Shown in pieces: positions 53,108 to 61,800 of a stretch of 64,000 nt of DNA. Under the pieces are notes generated by a model. It worked only from the letters and a program-made list of their open reading frames with translations. It was not told the DNA's origin and did no database searches. The position numbers and the translations under genes are program-made. The stretch comes from Mycolicibacterium baixiangningiae (GTDB lineage Bacteria; Actinomycetota; Actinomycetes; Mycobacteriales; Mycobacteriaceae), in assembly GCF_016313185.1 (NCBI RefSeq), contig NZ_CP066218.1, forward strand, positions 1,426,001 to 1,490,000, given 5' to 3'. Numbering within the stretch: position 1 is the stretch's first letter; each line of letters begins with the position of its first letter.

Positions 53108-53540
53108 TTAGTCGGACTGCCGCGAAGCCATCGGGTGCGGCCGCGCGGTGGCGATGTCCATGGCGACGGCGGCAAACGGAAGCGCGAGGTCGGCGAAGGT
53201 CGTGGACTCGCCCAGGAAGTCGGCGATGAGACCGGTCATCTCGCTGTTGGGAAACAGATGGGTCTTGCGGCGCCGCAGCGCCCCGGCCTGGACGAGCAGG
53301 TTGCCCGGGGAAGACATCGTGGCCCGTCACCCGCGCCCAGGTGCGCGACAGCCGGTTGGCGGCCCCCTTCGGATCGGCGGCGGCGACGGCGCCGTTGAGC
53401 GACCCGACGGAGGTGCCGGCGACGAGATCGGGGCCGACGTCGTGTTCGCTGAGCGCTCGTAGCATGCCGACTTGGATCGCGCCGAGGCCGCCGCCCCCGA
53501 GCACGTAACCGATAGGCCGGGGCAAATCCGCCAACTGCAT
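53108..53540 (-). pseudogene. Patatin-like phospholipase, frameshifted and truncated
   Basis: From the ATG at 53540 the frame encodes a patatin start: oxyanion loop GYVLGGGGLGAIQVGMLRAL and nucleophile motif GTSVGSLNGAV. It loses register at a CCCC run near 53307. The next frame continues with NLLVQAGALRRRKTHLFPNS and FADLALPFAAVAMDIATARP before stopping at 53108. The second half, with the catalytic Asp (DGG motif), is absent. It lies 28 bp after the P-type ATPase gene on the same strand. Confidence 0.75.
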
Positions 53541-53568
53541 GGCTACCTCCGGGGCTGGGACATGGCGA

Positions 53569-56391
53569 TCACCGCGGCGCCGTCTCGGCAGGGACTGATT
53601 CACGACGCTTCGTACGCAGCACCAGCTTGCGGAACTCGTCGAACCAGAGCACCGTCGAGGCCATCGCGATCGCCACGCCCCAATGCGCGAGATCCAGTGA
53701 GGCCGTTCCGAAAGCGGTTTGCAGGAAAGGTATGTGAACCACCGCGATCTGCAGTACGGCACCAAGCGCCACCGCCGCCCACAGCCATCCGTTGCTGAAG
53801 AGATGCCGAAACGCGCTGGTCGATTCCGAGCGAGAGTTGAACGCGTTGAAGAGCTGCGCGAAGACCAGCGTGGTGAACCCGGCGGTGCGCGCCACGTCCA
53901 ACGAGTCCGACCCCTCGACCACACCGCCCGGCAGAAAGATGTCCATTGTCAGCAGCGTGGCGATTGCGGTCACCACGCCGATGAAAAGAATGCCCCGCCA
54001 CATCTCGCCGTCGATGAGCCGATCGGTTCGCCGCCGCGGTGGCCGGGCCATCACATCGTCGATCTCCGGGTCCACGCCCATCGCCAGCGCGGGACCGGAG
54101 TCGGTCACCAGATTGATCCAGAGGATTTGGGTGGCCAGCAACGGGACCACGATGCCGTCTCCCGAGGAGCCGGTGATCCCGATGAAACCGGCGAAGAACA
54201 CGCCGAAAAACACCGTGAAGACCTCACCCATGTTCGACGACAGTAGATAGCGAAGGAACTTCTTGATGTCGTCGAAGATGACCCGGCCCTGGCGTACCGC
54301 CGCGACGATGGTGGCGAAGTTGTCGTCGACGAGGATCACTTTCGCGGCTTCCTTGGTCACCTGTGTCCCGGTGACCCCCATCGCCACACCGATATCGGCC
54401 GACTTCAGTGCGGGAGCATCGTTGACCCCGTCGCCGGTCATCGCCACGACCTCGCCCTGGGCCTGTAACGCGTCGACGATCTGGAGCTTGTTTCGCGGGG
54501 CGACGCGGGCGTAGACCGATGTCATGGCGGTCACCTCGCGAAGCTGGTCCGGGGAGCACGAGTCGAGTTGGATCCCGGTCACTGCGACGGACCCGGGCCC
54601 GACGATGCCGAGGTCCTCGGCGATGCGGGCCGCGGTGGTGGGGTGATCGCCGGTGATCATCATGGTCCGCACGCCGGCCCCGCGGGCCACGGCGACGGCC
54701 TCTGCCACCTCGGGGCGCGGCGGGTCGATGATCCCGACCACGCCCACGTACACGAGGTCGCGTTCGTCGCCTTCTTCGAGTCGATCAGACGTCTCCGCCT
54801 CATGGACCCAGCGGTAGGCCACGGACAGGGTGCGGAAGGCCTGCGCGGACAGCGCTTCGACGGTGGCCAACGCGGTTGCGCGCTGGTCGTCATCGAGCGG
54901 CACGACGTGCTCGCCGACCTGCAGCGCGACGCAGCGCTGCAGCAGGACGTCGGGTGCACCCTTGGCCACCACGGCAGCGACCTCGTCGCCACCGGCGACC
55001 AGGGCGGACATCATCTTTCGATCGGACGTGAACGGCACCTCGCCGCGTCTCTCGAACTGACGCGCACGGGCGACGGTGCCCTCGAGCTTGTGAGCGGCCA
55101 CCAGGAAGGCCGCCTCGGTCGGATCTCCCTGGATCTGCCACTCACCGTCGCGGAATGTCAACTGCGCGTCGTTGGCCAGGCAGCCACCGGTGATCACCAT
55201 GCGCGCCTCGCGCGACAGCGCAGGATCAGCCAAGTTCCGGCCGTCGGCAAGGGCGGTGCCTTCGGGCTGATAACCGACTCCGGTCAGTTCGACCTCGCCG
55301 GAGGCGGTGCAGATGCGCTGAATCGTCATCTCGTTCTTCGTCAGCGTGCCGGTCTTGTCCGAGGCGATGACGGTGGCCGAACCGAGAGTCTCCACCGAGT
55401 GCAGTTTCTTGACGATCGCCTTGCGTCGGGCCATCTGCTGCACCCCGATGGCCAGTACGACGGACAGGATGGCGGGCAGCCCCTCCGGAACCGCCGCCAC
55501 CGCGAGGGACACGCCCAAGAACAAGACGGTGACGAACTCGCTCAGCGTGGAGACGTGGTTGGTCAGCGCGGTGACGACCATGACCACCACGGCGATCACG
55601 ATGACCGTGAGGCCGAGCATCTTGCTGACGCCCGCGATCTCCTTCTGCAGAGGGCTCGGTTCCTCCTTGGTGGTCTCGAGCATCTCGGCGATCGAACCCA
55701 TCTCGGTGTCCATGCCCGTCGCCGTCACGACCGCACGGCCGACCCCCTGGGCCACCGCGGTGCCCCGGAACACCATGTTCCTGCGGTCGCCGAGCGGCAC
55801 CTGCTCTGCCAGCGCGGTGACGTTCTTCGTCACCGATTCGCTTTCGCCGGTGAGTGAGGCCTCCGAGACCCGCAGTGCGGTCGCCGAGAGGAGTCGTGCA
55901 TCGGCTCCGATTGCGTCGCCCTCGCTGAGTGCGACGATGTCGCCACGCACCAACTCCCTCGACGGCACCGTGCGCAGTTCGCCATCACGAAGCACCGTGG
56001 ACGTCGCCTCGGTCATCGACTGCAGCGCCGCGACAGCCGTTTCGGCATTGCTCTCCTGGACGAAACCGAGGATGCCATTGAGCGCGACGATCGCGGCGAT
56101 GACCAGCGCGTCGATGGGTGCGCCGGATGCCCCCTCGGCCAGCCATGCCGCCACCGAGATCGCGACCGCCACCAGCAACAGATAGATCAGCGGATCCTGG
56201 AATTGCGTCAGCACTCTTCGCCACAGCGCCAATGGCGGCGCGGCCCGAAGCTCGTTGGGACCGTCGCGCTGCAGGCGGCGTTCGGCCTCCACCGACGTGA
56301 GGCCCGTCGAGGGGTCTACAGCGAAAGTGCGGGCGACGTCGGATCCGTCCCGTAGCGACGGATCCGGTGACGCAGTGACGGATGTGCCCAC
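53569..56391 (-). CDS. Cation-translocating P-type ATPase (type II, CtpF-like)
   Basis: A 940-residue P-type ATPase with the start at GTG 56391. The N-terminal cation-ATPase domain (STGLTSVEAERRLQRDGPNE) is followed by helices, the actuator TGES motif (SLTGESESV), M4 AVPEGLPA, the phosphorylation site DKTGTLTKNE, and hinge TGDGVNDAPAL. The C-terminal four helices include ILWINLVTDSGPALAMGVDP. M4 and M6 resemble calcium-pump-like type IIA/IIB enzymes; in mycobacteria CtpF is the nearest type. The start is 4 bp from the coiled-coil gene stop, so the two are coupled. Confidence 0.9.
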   Translation of the reverse strand: MGTSVTASPDPSLRDGSDVARTFAVDPSTGLTSVEAERRLQRDGPNELRAAPPLALWRRVLTQFQDPLIYLLLVAVAISVAAWLAEGASGAPIDALVIAAIVALNGILGFVQESNAETAVAALQSMTEATSTVLRDGELRTVPSRELVRGDIVALSEGDAIGADARLLSATALRVSEASLTGESESVTKNVTALAEQVPLGDRRNMVFRGTAVAQGVGRAVVTATGMDTEMGSIAEMLETTKEEPSPLQKEIAGVSKMLGLTVIVIAVVVMVVTALTNHVSTLSEFVTVLFLGVSLAVAAVPEGLPAILSVVLAIGVQQMARRKAIVKKLHSVETLGSATVIASDKTGTLTKNEMTIQRICTASGEVELTGVGYQPEGTALADGRNLADPALSREARMVITGGCLANDAQLTFRDGEWQIQGDPTEAAFLVAAHKLEGTVARARQFERRGEVPFTSDRKMMSALVAGGDEVAAVVAKGAPDVLLQRCVALQVGEHVVPLDDDQRATALATVEALSAQAFRTLSVAYRWVHEAETSDRLEEGDERDLVYVGVVGIIDPPRPEVAEAVAVARGAGVRTMMITGDHPTTAARIAEDLGIVGPGSVAVTGIQLDSCSPDQLREVTAMTSVYARVAPRNKLQIVDALQAQGEVVAMTGDGVNDAPALKSADIGVAMGVTGTQVTKEAAKVILVDDNFATIVAAVRQGRVIFDDIKKFLRYLLSSNMGEVFTVFFGVFFAGFIGITGSSGDGIVVPLLATQILWINLVTDSGPALAMGVDPEIDDVMARPPRRRTDRLIDGEMWRGILFIGVVTAIATLLTMDIFLPGGVVEGSDSLDVARTAGFTTLVFAQLFNAFNSRSESTSAFRHLFSNGWLWAAVALGAVLQIAVVHIPFLQTAFGTASLDLAHWGVAIAMASTVLWFDEFRKLVLRTKRRESVPAETAPR

Positions 56392-56395
56392 GCGC

Positions 56396-56824
56396 TCAGG
56401 TATTGAGGGCGTCAGCGTTCGCTCGCGCGTAGGCAGCATCGAGGCATGCGGCCGCGGCTTCCTCAATTGCGCTCTCTGCGAACCAGATTGCATCCAGGGC
56501 GTAGGCCTCAGCGTCCTCGGCGTCGCGTTCAGCGGCCTTCGCTTCGTGCTCTTCCTTTTTTGCCTCGATGGTTGACCGCACCTTGGCGAGGTGGGCCTCC
56601 CACTTGGCGCGGAGTTCCTCCAACTGAGAGGACGCCTTATCGGAGGCGCCGTCGACCTTCTCCTTGAACTGCTCCACCGTGGATGTGGCACGTTCGCGCG
56701 CTGTGGCGGCGTCCGCTTTCAACTGTTCCTTCTCGTGTCCTGCCGAGGCCTTCAGCTTGTCCGCTGAATCCTTTGCCTTCTCGGAAAGTTCGTCGAACTT
56801 CTCACTCAGACGGTTATCGGCCAT
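56396..56824 (-). CDS. Coiled-coil protein, paralogue of the one at 43757
   Basis: A 142-residue helical protein (MADNRLSEKFDELSEKAKDS through ARANADALNT), nearly the same as the product of 43757-44185. It is encoded just ahead of the P-type ATPase with a 4-bp gap, so it may be made with it, unlike its paralogue, which is alone. Function unknown; an accessory or membrane-proximal role is possible. Confidence 0.75.
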   Translation of the reverse strand: MADNRLSEKFDELSEKAKDSADKLKASAGHEKEQLKADAATARERATSTVEQFKEKVDGASDKASSQLEELRAKWEAHLAKVRSTIEAKKEEHEAKAAERDAEDAEAYALDAIWFAESAIEEAAAACLDAAYARANADALNT

Positions 56825-57120
56825 GGAATGCTCCCGATCCATAAGTCGGCCCCGATCAGCGGCGCCGGTATGGATCCAGGGTGTCACTCGCAAGGCCCTA
56901 CCGACAGACCCCGCGGCAAACCGAAAAGTGACGGTGTCGAATGCAGCGCGCGGGCCCACCCCGCGCCATAAGACGCACTGGGGTCGATGAACCGGAACCC
57001 GTCGATATGGCAATCATTGATCATGTCCACTGCTCACTCACGTGTGCGACGCCAACGACTTCCGTGTGTATGCCACAGCACACCGACCCCGAGGTGCACC
57101 GGCACCGGAGAGTTGAGGCG
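56825..57120. other. 296-bp gap: duplicated promoter region and intergenic DNA
   Basis: The part nearest the coiled-coil gene (to about 56940) matches the upstream region of its paralogue at 44186-44290. The remainder up to the sugar-binding lipoprotein 3' end contains no gene. Confidence 0.55.
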
Positions 57121-58389
57121 TCACCGTCCGGAGATGGGCACCACGACCGAGTTCTGCAGCGTATCGACGAACGCGTCCTGGTTCTTGCTCTGAACGAACG
57201 TCGCGACCGCGTCGTACAGGCCCTGCTGGAAACCGGTGGGCAGCAACTCGCCGTGGGTGATCGACAGCAGGATCTTGTCTTCCCACAACGACTTCGACGC
57301 CTGCTGCTGGTAGGCGGGAAGCGATGCCACGTCGACGTCATTGAACACCGGCACCGAACCCTTGACCTTGTTGAACGCCAGTGACGTCTCCGGATCGGCG
57401 ACGGTCTCGAGGAACTCCATCGCATTCACGCCGTCCGGGGCGTCGGAGGAGACGACGAACGTGTCGACGATCGCGAGGTAGGCACCCGACGTTCCGGGGT
57501 ACGGCACATACCCGAAGTCCTTGCCCTCGACGGCCTTGTTCGCCTCGAGTTCGCCGTAAACCGAATCGTTCATCGACAGGAACGCGCACCCCCCGGTCGC
57601 CAACTTCTTCGCCGCCGCATCCCACGTCAGCCCACCGGCACTGGGATCGGCTTGCGAGACGATCTGCCCGTACTGGGTCAGAGCCTCTTTGAGTTGCGTT
57701 CCACGCCAATCGAATTTGTCGTCGGCCACATTGTCGAATCCGTCGGTTCCGATCACCCCGAGCAGCGTGTTCTCGAACAACTCGGTCGCGGTGAACCGGT
57801 CCTTGCCGCCTAGACACAACGGCGTCCGGCCTTTGGCGGACACCTTCGCCAGATCGCCGATGAACGCCTCTGTGGTGTAGTCGGGCCCGGGAACCGCGAC
57901 ACCCGTCTCCCGAAGCACGTTCATGTTGAACCACAGCACGTTTCCACGGTGCGAACCCGTGGGGACGCCCCATTGCTTGTCGTTGTAGGTCGCGGCTTCG
58001 AGCAGCGTCGGCGGCAACGTCGACCTGAGATCGTCGTCGGTGTACACATCGGATGCGTCGGCGACCTCGCCTGCGTCCACCCACGCTCGAAGTGAACTGC
58101 CCAGGAAGGTCTGCCACACGTCGGGTGGATTACCCGCCCGCAGCCGCTCGGCAAGTGCCACTTGGACGTTGCTTCCGCCGCCACCGGCGATCGACCCGTC
58201 GATCACGTCGATATCCGGGTTGTCCTCTTTGAACGTGTTCAATAGGACTTCGAAAGCCGGGTGTTCCGAGGGGGATACCCACCACGACACGACCTCGAGC
58301 CGGTCGGTCGGCTCGGAGAAGTTGGCCTGCTGACCGCCACCACAGGCCGTGAGGACCACGGCCGCCGCGACCACCCACACGTGTTTCAT
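57121..58389 (-). CDS. Sugar-type ABC solute-binding lipoprotein (orphan)
   Basis: A 422-residue extracellular solute-binding protein family 1 member. The signal peptide ends in lipobox LTAC (MKHVWVVAAAVVLTACGGG). Blocks are RLEVVSWWVSPSEHPAFEVL, ALAERLRAGNPPDVWQTFLG and a C-terminal DAFVDTLQNSVVVPISGR. No permease or ATPase genes are nearby. The ATG overlaps the stop of the FucP-type symporter (ATGA), so the two are translated together, which suggests the lipoprotein serves the symporter or a distant ABC system. Confidence 0.85.
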   Translation of the reverse strand: MKHVWVVAAAVVLTACGGGQQANFSEPTDRLEVVSWWVSPSEHPAFEVLLNTFKEDNPDIDVIDGSIAGGGGSNVQVALAERLRAGNPPDVWQTFLGSSLRAWVDAGEVADASDVYTDDDLRSTLPPTLLEAATYNDKQWGVPTGSHRGNVLWFNMNVLRETGVAVPGPDYTTEAFIGDLAKVSAKGRTPLCLGGKDRFTATELFENTLLGVIGTDGFDNVADDKFDWRGTQLKEALTQYGQIVSQADPSAGGLTWDAAAKKLATGGCAFLSMNDSVYGELEANKAVEGKDFGYVPYPGTSGAYLAIVDTFVVSSDAPDGVNAMEFLETVADPETSLAFNKVKGSVPVFNDVDVASLPAYQQQASKSLWEDKILLSITHGELLPTGFQQGLYDAVATFVQSKNQDAFVDTLQNSVVVPISGR

Positions 58390-59708
58390 ACTCGTTCTCC
58401 CACTGTGTTGGGTGCGGCTCTCAGGTCGAAGACGGCGAAGGCGGTGACCACCGCGAAGCACACCGCGGGGACGACGAACGAGATCGCGGGCGTGGTCGCA
58501 TCGAGGATGGCGCCCTGGATCAGCGGCATGATCGCCCCGCCGACGATCGCCATGACCAGACCTGCGGCCCCGAACTTGGTGGCCGGCCCCAGCCCGGTGA
58601 GCGCGACGCCGTAGATCGTCGGGAACATCAGCGACAGGCAGAACGACAGGGCGACGACGGCCGCCACTCCGGCGACGTTCGGCGAGACCATCGCGAAGAT
58701 GCAGAGCAGTACCGCCAGCACGCCGAGCACCATGAGCACCTTCGTCGCGCGGACCTTCCCGATCACCCAGGTCATGATGAACCGCGAGATCAAGAACACG
58801 ATCAGGCTGACTTGCAACAGGTAGCCACCCAGCTGAAGCGACCCGTTGAGCGCCTGCTGCGAATACTGGATCAGGTAGGTCCAGGTGCATACCTGCGCTG
58901 CCACGTTGAAGAACTGGGCCACGACGCCGAACACATACCGCCGGTTCGACAGCAGGATCTTGATCGGACTCTGGTCGCCGAGATCACCCGACTCGAATTC
59001 CTCGACGATCGGTGGTGACTTCTTGATGGCGATGACCAATCCGATGGCGATCAACACGAATCCGAGCCCGAGATACGGGCCCATCACCGCGCCCAGTTGG
59101 CCGGCGCGGATCGTGTGTTCCTGGGCGGGATCGACGTTGGCCAGGTTCACGGGCTCGTCCAGCTTGGGCAGAATCAGGGTGGCCGCCAGGAACACGCCGA
59201 TGTTGGTGCCGACGGGGTTGAACGCCTGCGCGAAGTTCAATCGCCGTGTCGCCGTCGCTTCCGGACCGAGCGACATCACGTAAGGGTTGGCGGACGTCTC
59301 GAGAATGGAGCAGCCGGCCGCGATGGCGAAGAGGGCGACCAGGAATGCCTCGTAGGTCATGATCTTGCTCGCCGGATAGAAGGCCATCGCGCCTACCGCC
59401 GCGAGCAGCACCCCGCTGAGAAGCCCTGCCTTGTAACCGAATTTCTGATTGATGAGGGCGGCGGGGATGGCCAACAGGAAGTAGGCCCCGAAGTACGCCA
59501 GCTGGACGAGCGAGGCCTGGAACGTGTTCATCTCGAAGATGCGCTTGAACCCCGCCACCATGGGGGTGGTGAGGTCAGCGGCCACACCCCATGCCGTGAA
59601 GCAGCAGATGAGGACACCAAAGAGAATCCACATCTTCGGATAGACCAGCGGTGGTTTGGACGAACCCGGGGTGGCGGCCGGTTGTTCGGCGTGTTCGGTC
59701 GTCGTCAT
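58386..59708 (-). CDS. Sugar:H+ symporter, FucP family
   Basis: A 440-residue 12-helix MFS protein of the fucose/glucose/galactose:proton symporter family. N-terminal helices include WILFGVLICCFTAWGVAADL. The central NPY-containing block is LETSANPYVMSLGPEATATR followed by RLNFAQAFNPVGTNIG, both FucP-family fingerprints. It is coupled to the downstream sugar-binding lipoprotein. Substrate is likely a hexose or deoxyhexose. Confidence 0.88.
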   Translation of the reverse strand: MTTTEHAEQPAATPGSSKPPLVYPKMWILFGVLICCFTAWGVAADLTTPMVAGFKRIFEMNTFQASLVQLAYFGAYFLLAIPAALINQKFGYKAGLLSGVLLAAVGAMAFYPASKIMTYEAFLVALFAIAAGCSILETSANPYVMSLGPEATATRRLNFAQAFNPVGTNIGVFLAATLILPKLDEPVNLANVDPAQEHTIRAGQLGAVMGPYLGLGFVLIAIGLVIAIKKSPPIVEEFESGDLGDQSPIKILLSNRRYVFGVVAQFFNVAAQVCTWTYLIQYSQQALNGSLQLGGYLLQVSLIVFLISRFIMTWVIGKVRATKVLMVLGVLAVLLCIFAMVSPNVAGVAAVVALSFCLSLMFPTIYGVALTGLGPATKFGAAGLVMAIVGGAIMPLIQGAILDATTPAISFVVPAVCFAVVTAFAVFDLRAAPNTVGERV

Positions 59709-59809
59709 GTTCGCTGCCTCTCACCATTGAGGAGGGGTCCGGCTGCGGCGTCACGGTGTGACCGGAGTCACAATTATCAACCCTACGCCGATGCAGCCTG
59801 GACATAGGG

Positions 59810-60889
59810 CTAATCGCAGAGGCCGACCGGCTTCAACGAATCCAGAATCTCGAAGTCATAGCCTGCGGCAGCGGCGATGTACACCTGTTGATCGAGGTGG
59901 TTGTCGCGCATGTTCATCGGCCCGCGCGGGCTGTCGAAGCCGACATTCTGAGCGGAAACCATCAGGTCGCCGATCGCCGCGGTGCGGGCCCGCTCGAAGA
60001 GCGCCTCCAGGGTGAGCAGCCCTTCGTAGCAGGATTCGGCCATCGCGTTCAGCGGCGGTGCGTCCGCGCCATAGGAGGCGACGTAGCGGCCCATCAGATC
60101 CATGGCGCCGGCGGTGGCCAGTGAATTGAAGTATGCGGCTGCGACATACAGGTTCTCGGTGGAACCGGCACCGCTGGCGAGGAGCATGTTCTCCTCCATC
60201 AGCGGGCTGAACCGGGCCATCCGATCGTGGCCGCCGCGCAGGGCGAACTCGCGGTTGAACAGCACCGCGTCGTGGCCGACCAGCAGCATCAAGACCGCCT
60301 GAGCCCCGGTGTCGATCACTTGCTGCACCGGACCCCGAAAATCGTCGGATCCGAACGGGACGTAGATCTCCTGCTTGAGGTCGAGCCGCAGCTCCCGGCA
60401 GTACGCCCGGGCCGCCGCTGCCGAACCGCGCGGCCAGACGTAGTCGTCGCCGACCAGGCACCACGACCGGATGCCGAAATGATCGCGGAGCCAAGCCAAT
60501 GCGGGCGCAATCTGGATCCGCGGCGTCTCGCCGGTGCAGAACACCCCAGGGGTGTGCTCGCCGCCCTCGTACAACGACGTGTACACGTACGGAATCTCGT
60601 TTCTGACCACCGGCGACAACACGTTGCGCACCGCCGAGATATGCCATCCGGTCACCGCGTCCAAACCTCGCCCGCGCAGCCGATCGGCGACGGTTCGGGC
60701 GACCGCTGCACCGGACGCCCCGCCATCGAGCACCTCGATCGTGACCTCACGCCCATGCAGTCCACCGCGATCGTTGACATCCTTCGTCGCGAGCTCGGCG
60801 ACCGCCTCGCATGAGGGCGCGAAGATGCCGGCTGGCCCTTGAAGCGGAATCACCAGCCCGACGCGGAACTCAACTTCGTGGTTCTGCAC
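59810..60889 (-). CDS. amiC: AmiC-like amide sensor (type 1 periplasmic-binding fold)
   Basis: A 359-residue AmiC/FmdD-type protein (VEFRVGLVIPLQGPAGIFAP, then AVTGWHISAVRNVLSPVVRN and TENLYVAAAYFNSLATAGAM). No signal peptide is present, so it is cytosolic, as AmiC of Pseudomonas is. The gene is divergent from the MarR gene of the amidase locus, matching the M. smegmatis acetamidase locus, where AmiC is reported as a positive regulator (established for that species). The symbol is given by locus analogy. Start GTG at 60889. Confidence 0.75.
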   Translation of the reverse strand: MQNHEVEFRVGLVIPLQGPAGIFAPSCEAVAELATKDVNDRGGLHGREVTIEVLDGGASGAAVARTVADRLRGRGLDAVTGWHISAVRNVLSPVVRNEIPYVYTSLYEGGEHTPGVFCTGETPRIQIAPALAWLRDHFGIRSWCLVGDDYVWPRGSAAAARAYCRELRLDLKQEIYVPFGSDDFRGPVQQVIDTGAQAVLMLLVGHDAVLFNREFALRGGHDRMARFSPLMEENMLLASGAGSTENLYVAAAYFNSLATAGAMDLMGRYVASYGADAPPLNAMAESCYEGLLTLEALFERARTAAIGDLMVSAQNVGFDSPRGPMNMRDNHLDQQVYIAAAAGYDFEILDSLKPVGLCD

Positions 60890-60936
60890 CCCAGATCACC
60901 ATCGATCCCGTGTACTCTGCGCGTGGATGCTTTCTA

Positions 60937-60956
60937 TCAGAAATACTCCATTCTGA
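60937..60956. promoter_or_regulatory. MarR operator candidate in the amiC/amiA divergent promoter
   Basis: TCAGAA-N8-TTCTGA is a perfect 6-bp inverted repeat between the AmiC-like and MarR genes, 34 bp before the MarR start. Likely bound by the MarR protein for autoregulation. Confidence 0.5.
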
Positions 60957-60990
60957 ACAGACCCAGCACTGACGCGAGGAGATCCGCACC

Positions 60991-61413
60991 ATGGCCGCCG
61001 GACAGCAGCCCCGCACCAATCTTCTGCTGCCCCTCGCGCGCCTGACCCAGCACGCGGAGTCCGCCATCACCCGCGTGTTGGCCGACTCGACACTCAAGCT
61101 CGAGGACTGGCGTGTGCTCGACGAATTGGCCGCACGCCGTACCGTCCCCATGACCGATCTGGCGCAGGCGACCCTGATCACCGGTCCGACTCTCACCCGG
61201 ACTGTGGATCGTCTTGTCTCGCAGGGTCTTATGTACCGAACAGCTGATGTCCAAGACCGGCGCCGCGTCCTGGTCGCCCTGACTGCCCGCGGGCGGACGC
61301 TGCGCAGTCGGCTGGCTGGAGCCGTCGCCGACGCCGAGCGGGCCGCCTTCGAGTCCTGGGGGCTCGACATCGACCAACTGCGCGATCTCGTCGACAAGAC
61401 CGCACGCGCCTGA
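60991..61413 (+). CDS. amiA: MarR-family repressor of the amidase locus
   Basis: A 140-residue MarR regulator. The winged HTH contains TVPMTDLAQATLITGPTLTR and the wing DVQDRRRVLVALTARGRTLR. It lies divergent to amiC-like and upstream of the fmdB/amiS/amiE genes. In M. smegmatis AmiA is the repressor of acetamidase; the assignment rests on locus order and family. Probable operators are at 60937 and 61472. Confidence 0.75.
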   Translation: MAAGQQPRTNLLLPLARLTQHAESAITRVLADSTLKLEDWRVLDELAARRTVPMTDLAQATLITGPTLTRTVDRLVSQGLMYRTADVQDRRRVLVALTARGRTLRSRLAGAVADAERAAFESWGLDIDQLRDLVDKTARA

Positions 61414-61460
61414 CTCTCTGACGTCCGGTCGGCGGTGCGACGCCCCGGGCAGCGTGACCA

Positions 61461-61502
61461 TTGACATTTACTTTCATCTGGATATATTTCAGCTAGATGA
61501 AA
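61461..61502 (+). promoter_or_regulatory. Sigma-A-type promoter with overlapping palindrome upstream of fmdB/amiS/amiE
   Basis: TTGACA (61461-61466), 16-bp spacer, TATATT (61483-61488). TTTCATCT at 61472 and AGATGAAA ending at 61502 form an 8-bp inverted repeat, with nested CTGGAT...TTTCAG symmetry, covering the -10 box. This geometry fits amide-responsive repression. Confidence 0.6.
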
Positions 61503-61511
61503 AGAGGTGGC

Positions 61512-61796
61512 ATGCCGACCTACTCCTTCCACTGTTCTGACTGTGGCCCCTTCGACCTCACCTGTCCCATCACCGACGTCGTGGCGACACCGCCGTGCCC
61601 GGCCTGCAGTACCCCGGCGCGGCGGGTGTTCGCTTCGCCGCCGCTGACCACGTTCAGCGCCGGTCAGCACCGCCTCGCCGACCTGGCGTCGGCCAGCGCG
61701 GAACAACCCGCCGTCACCACGACGATTCCCGCCGCGCTGGGGCGGCCCCGTTCAACTCGCCGCGATCCGCGGCTTCCCGCGCTACCCCGGATGTAG
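61512..61796 (+). CDS. FmdB-family zinc-ribbon protein
   Basis: A 94-residue protein with N-terminal zinc ribbon MPTYSFHCSDCG followed by PPCPACSTPARRVFASPPLT, the FmdB pattern (C-x2-C...C-x2-C). The ATG at 61512 is favoured over 61497 because AAGAGGTGG precedes it. FmdB-like genes accompany formamidase/acetamidase genes and are thought to be regulators or assembly factors. By position it may correspond to amiD of M. smegmatis; not certain. Confidence 0.78.
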   Translation: MPTYSFHCSDCGPFDLTCPITDVVATPPCPACSTPARRVFASPPLTTFSAGQHRLADLASASAEQPAVTTTIPAALGRPRSTRRDPRLPALPRM

Positions 61797-61800
61797 TCCG

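Noticed and set aside
54568..55857. Long open frame (429 codons) antisense to the P-type ATPase gene
   Set aside because: Composition is His/Arg/Gly-rich without family motifs, and it mirrors the codon structure of the well-supported ATPase on the other strand, a normal effect in high-GC DNA.
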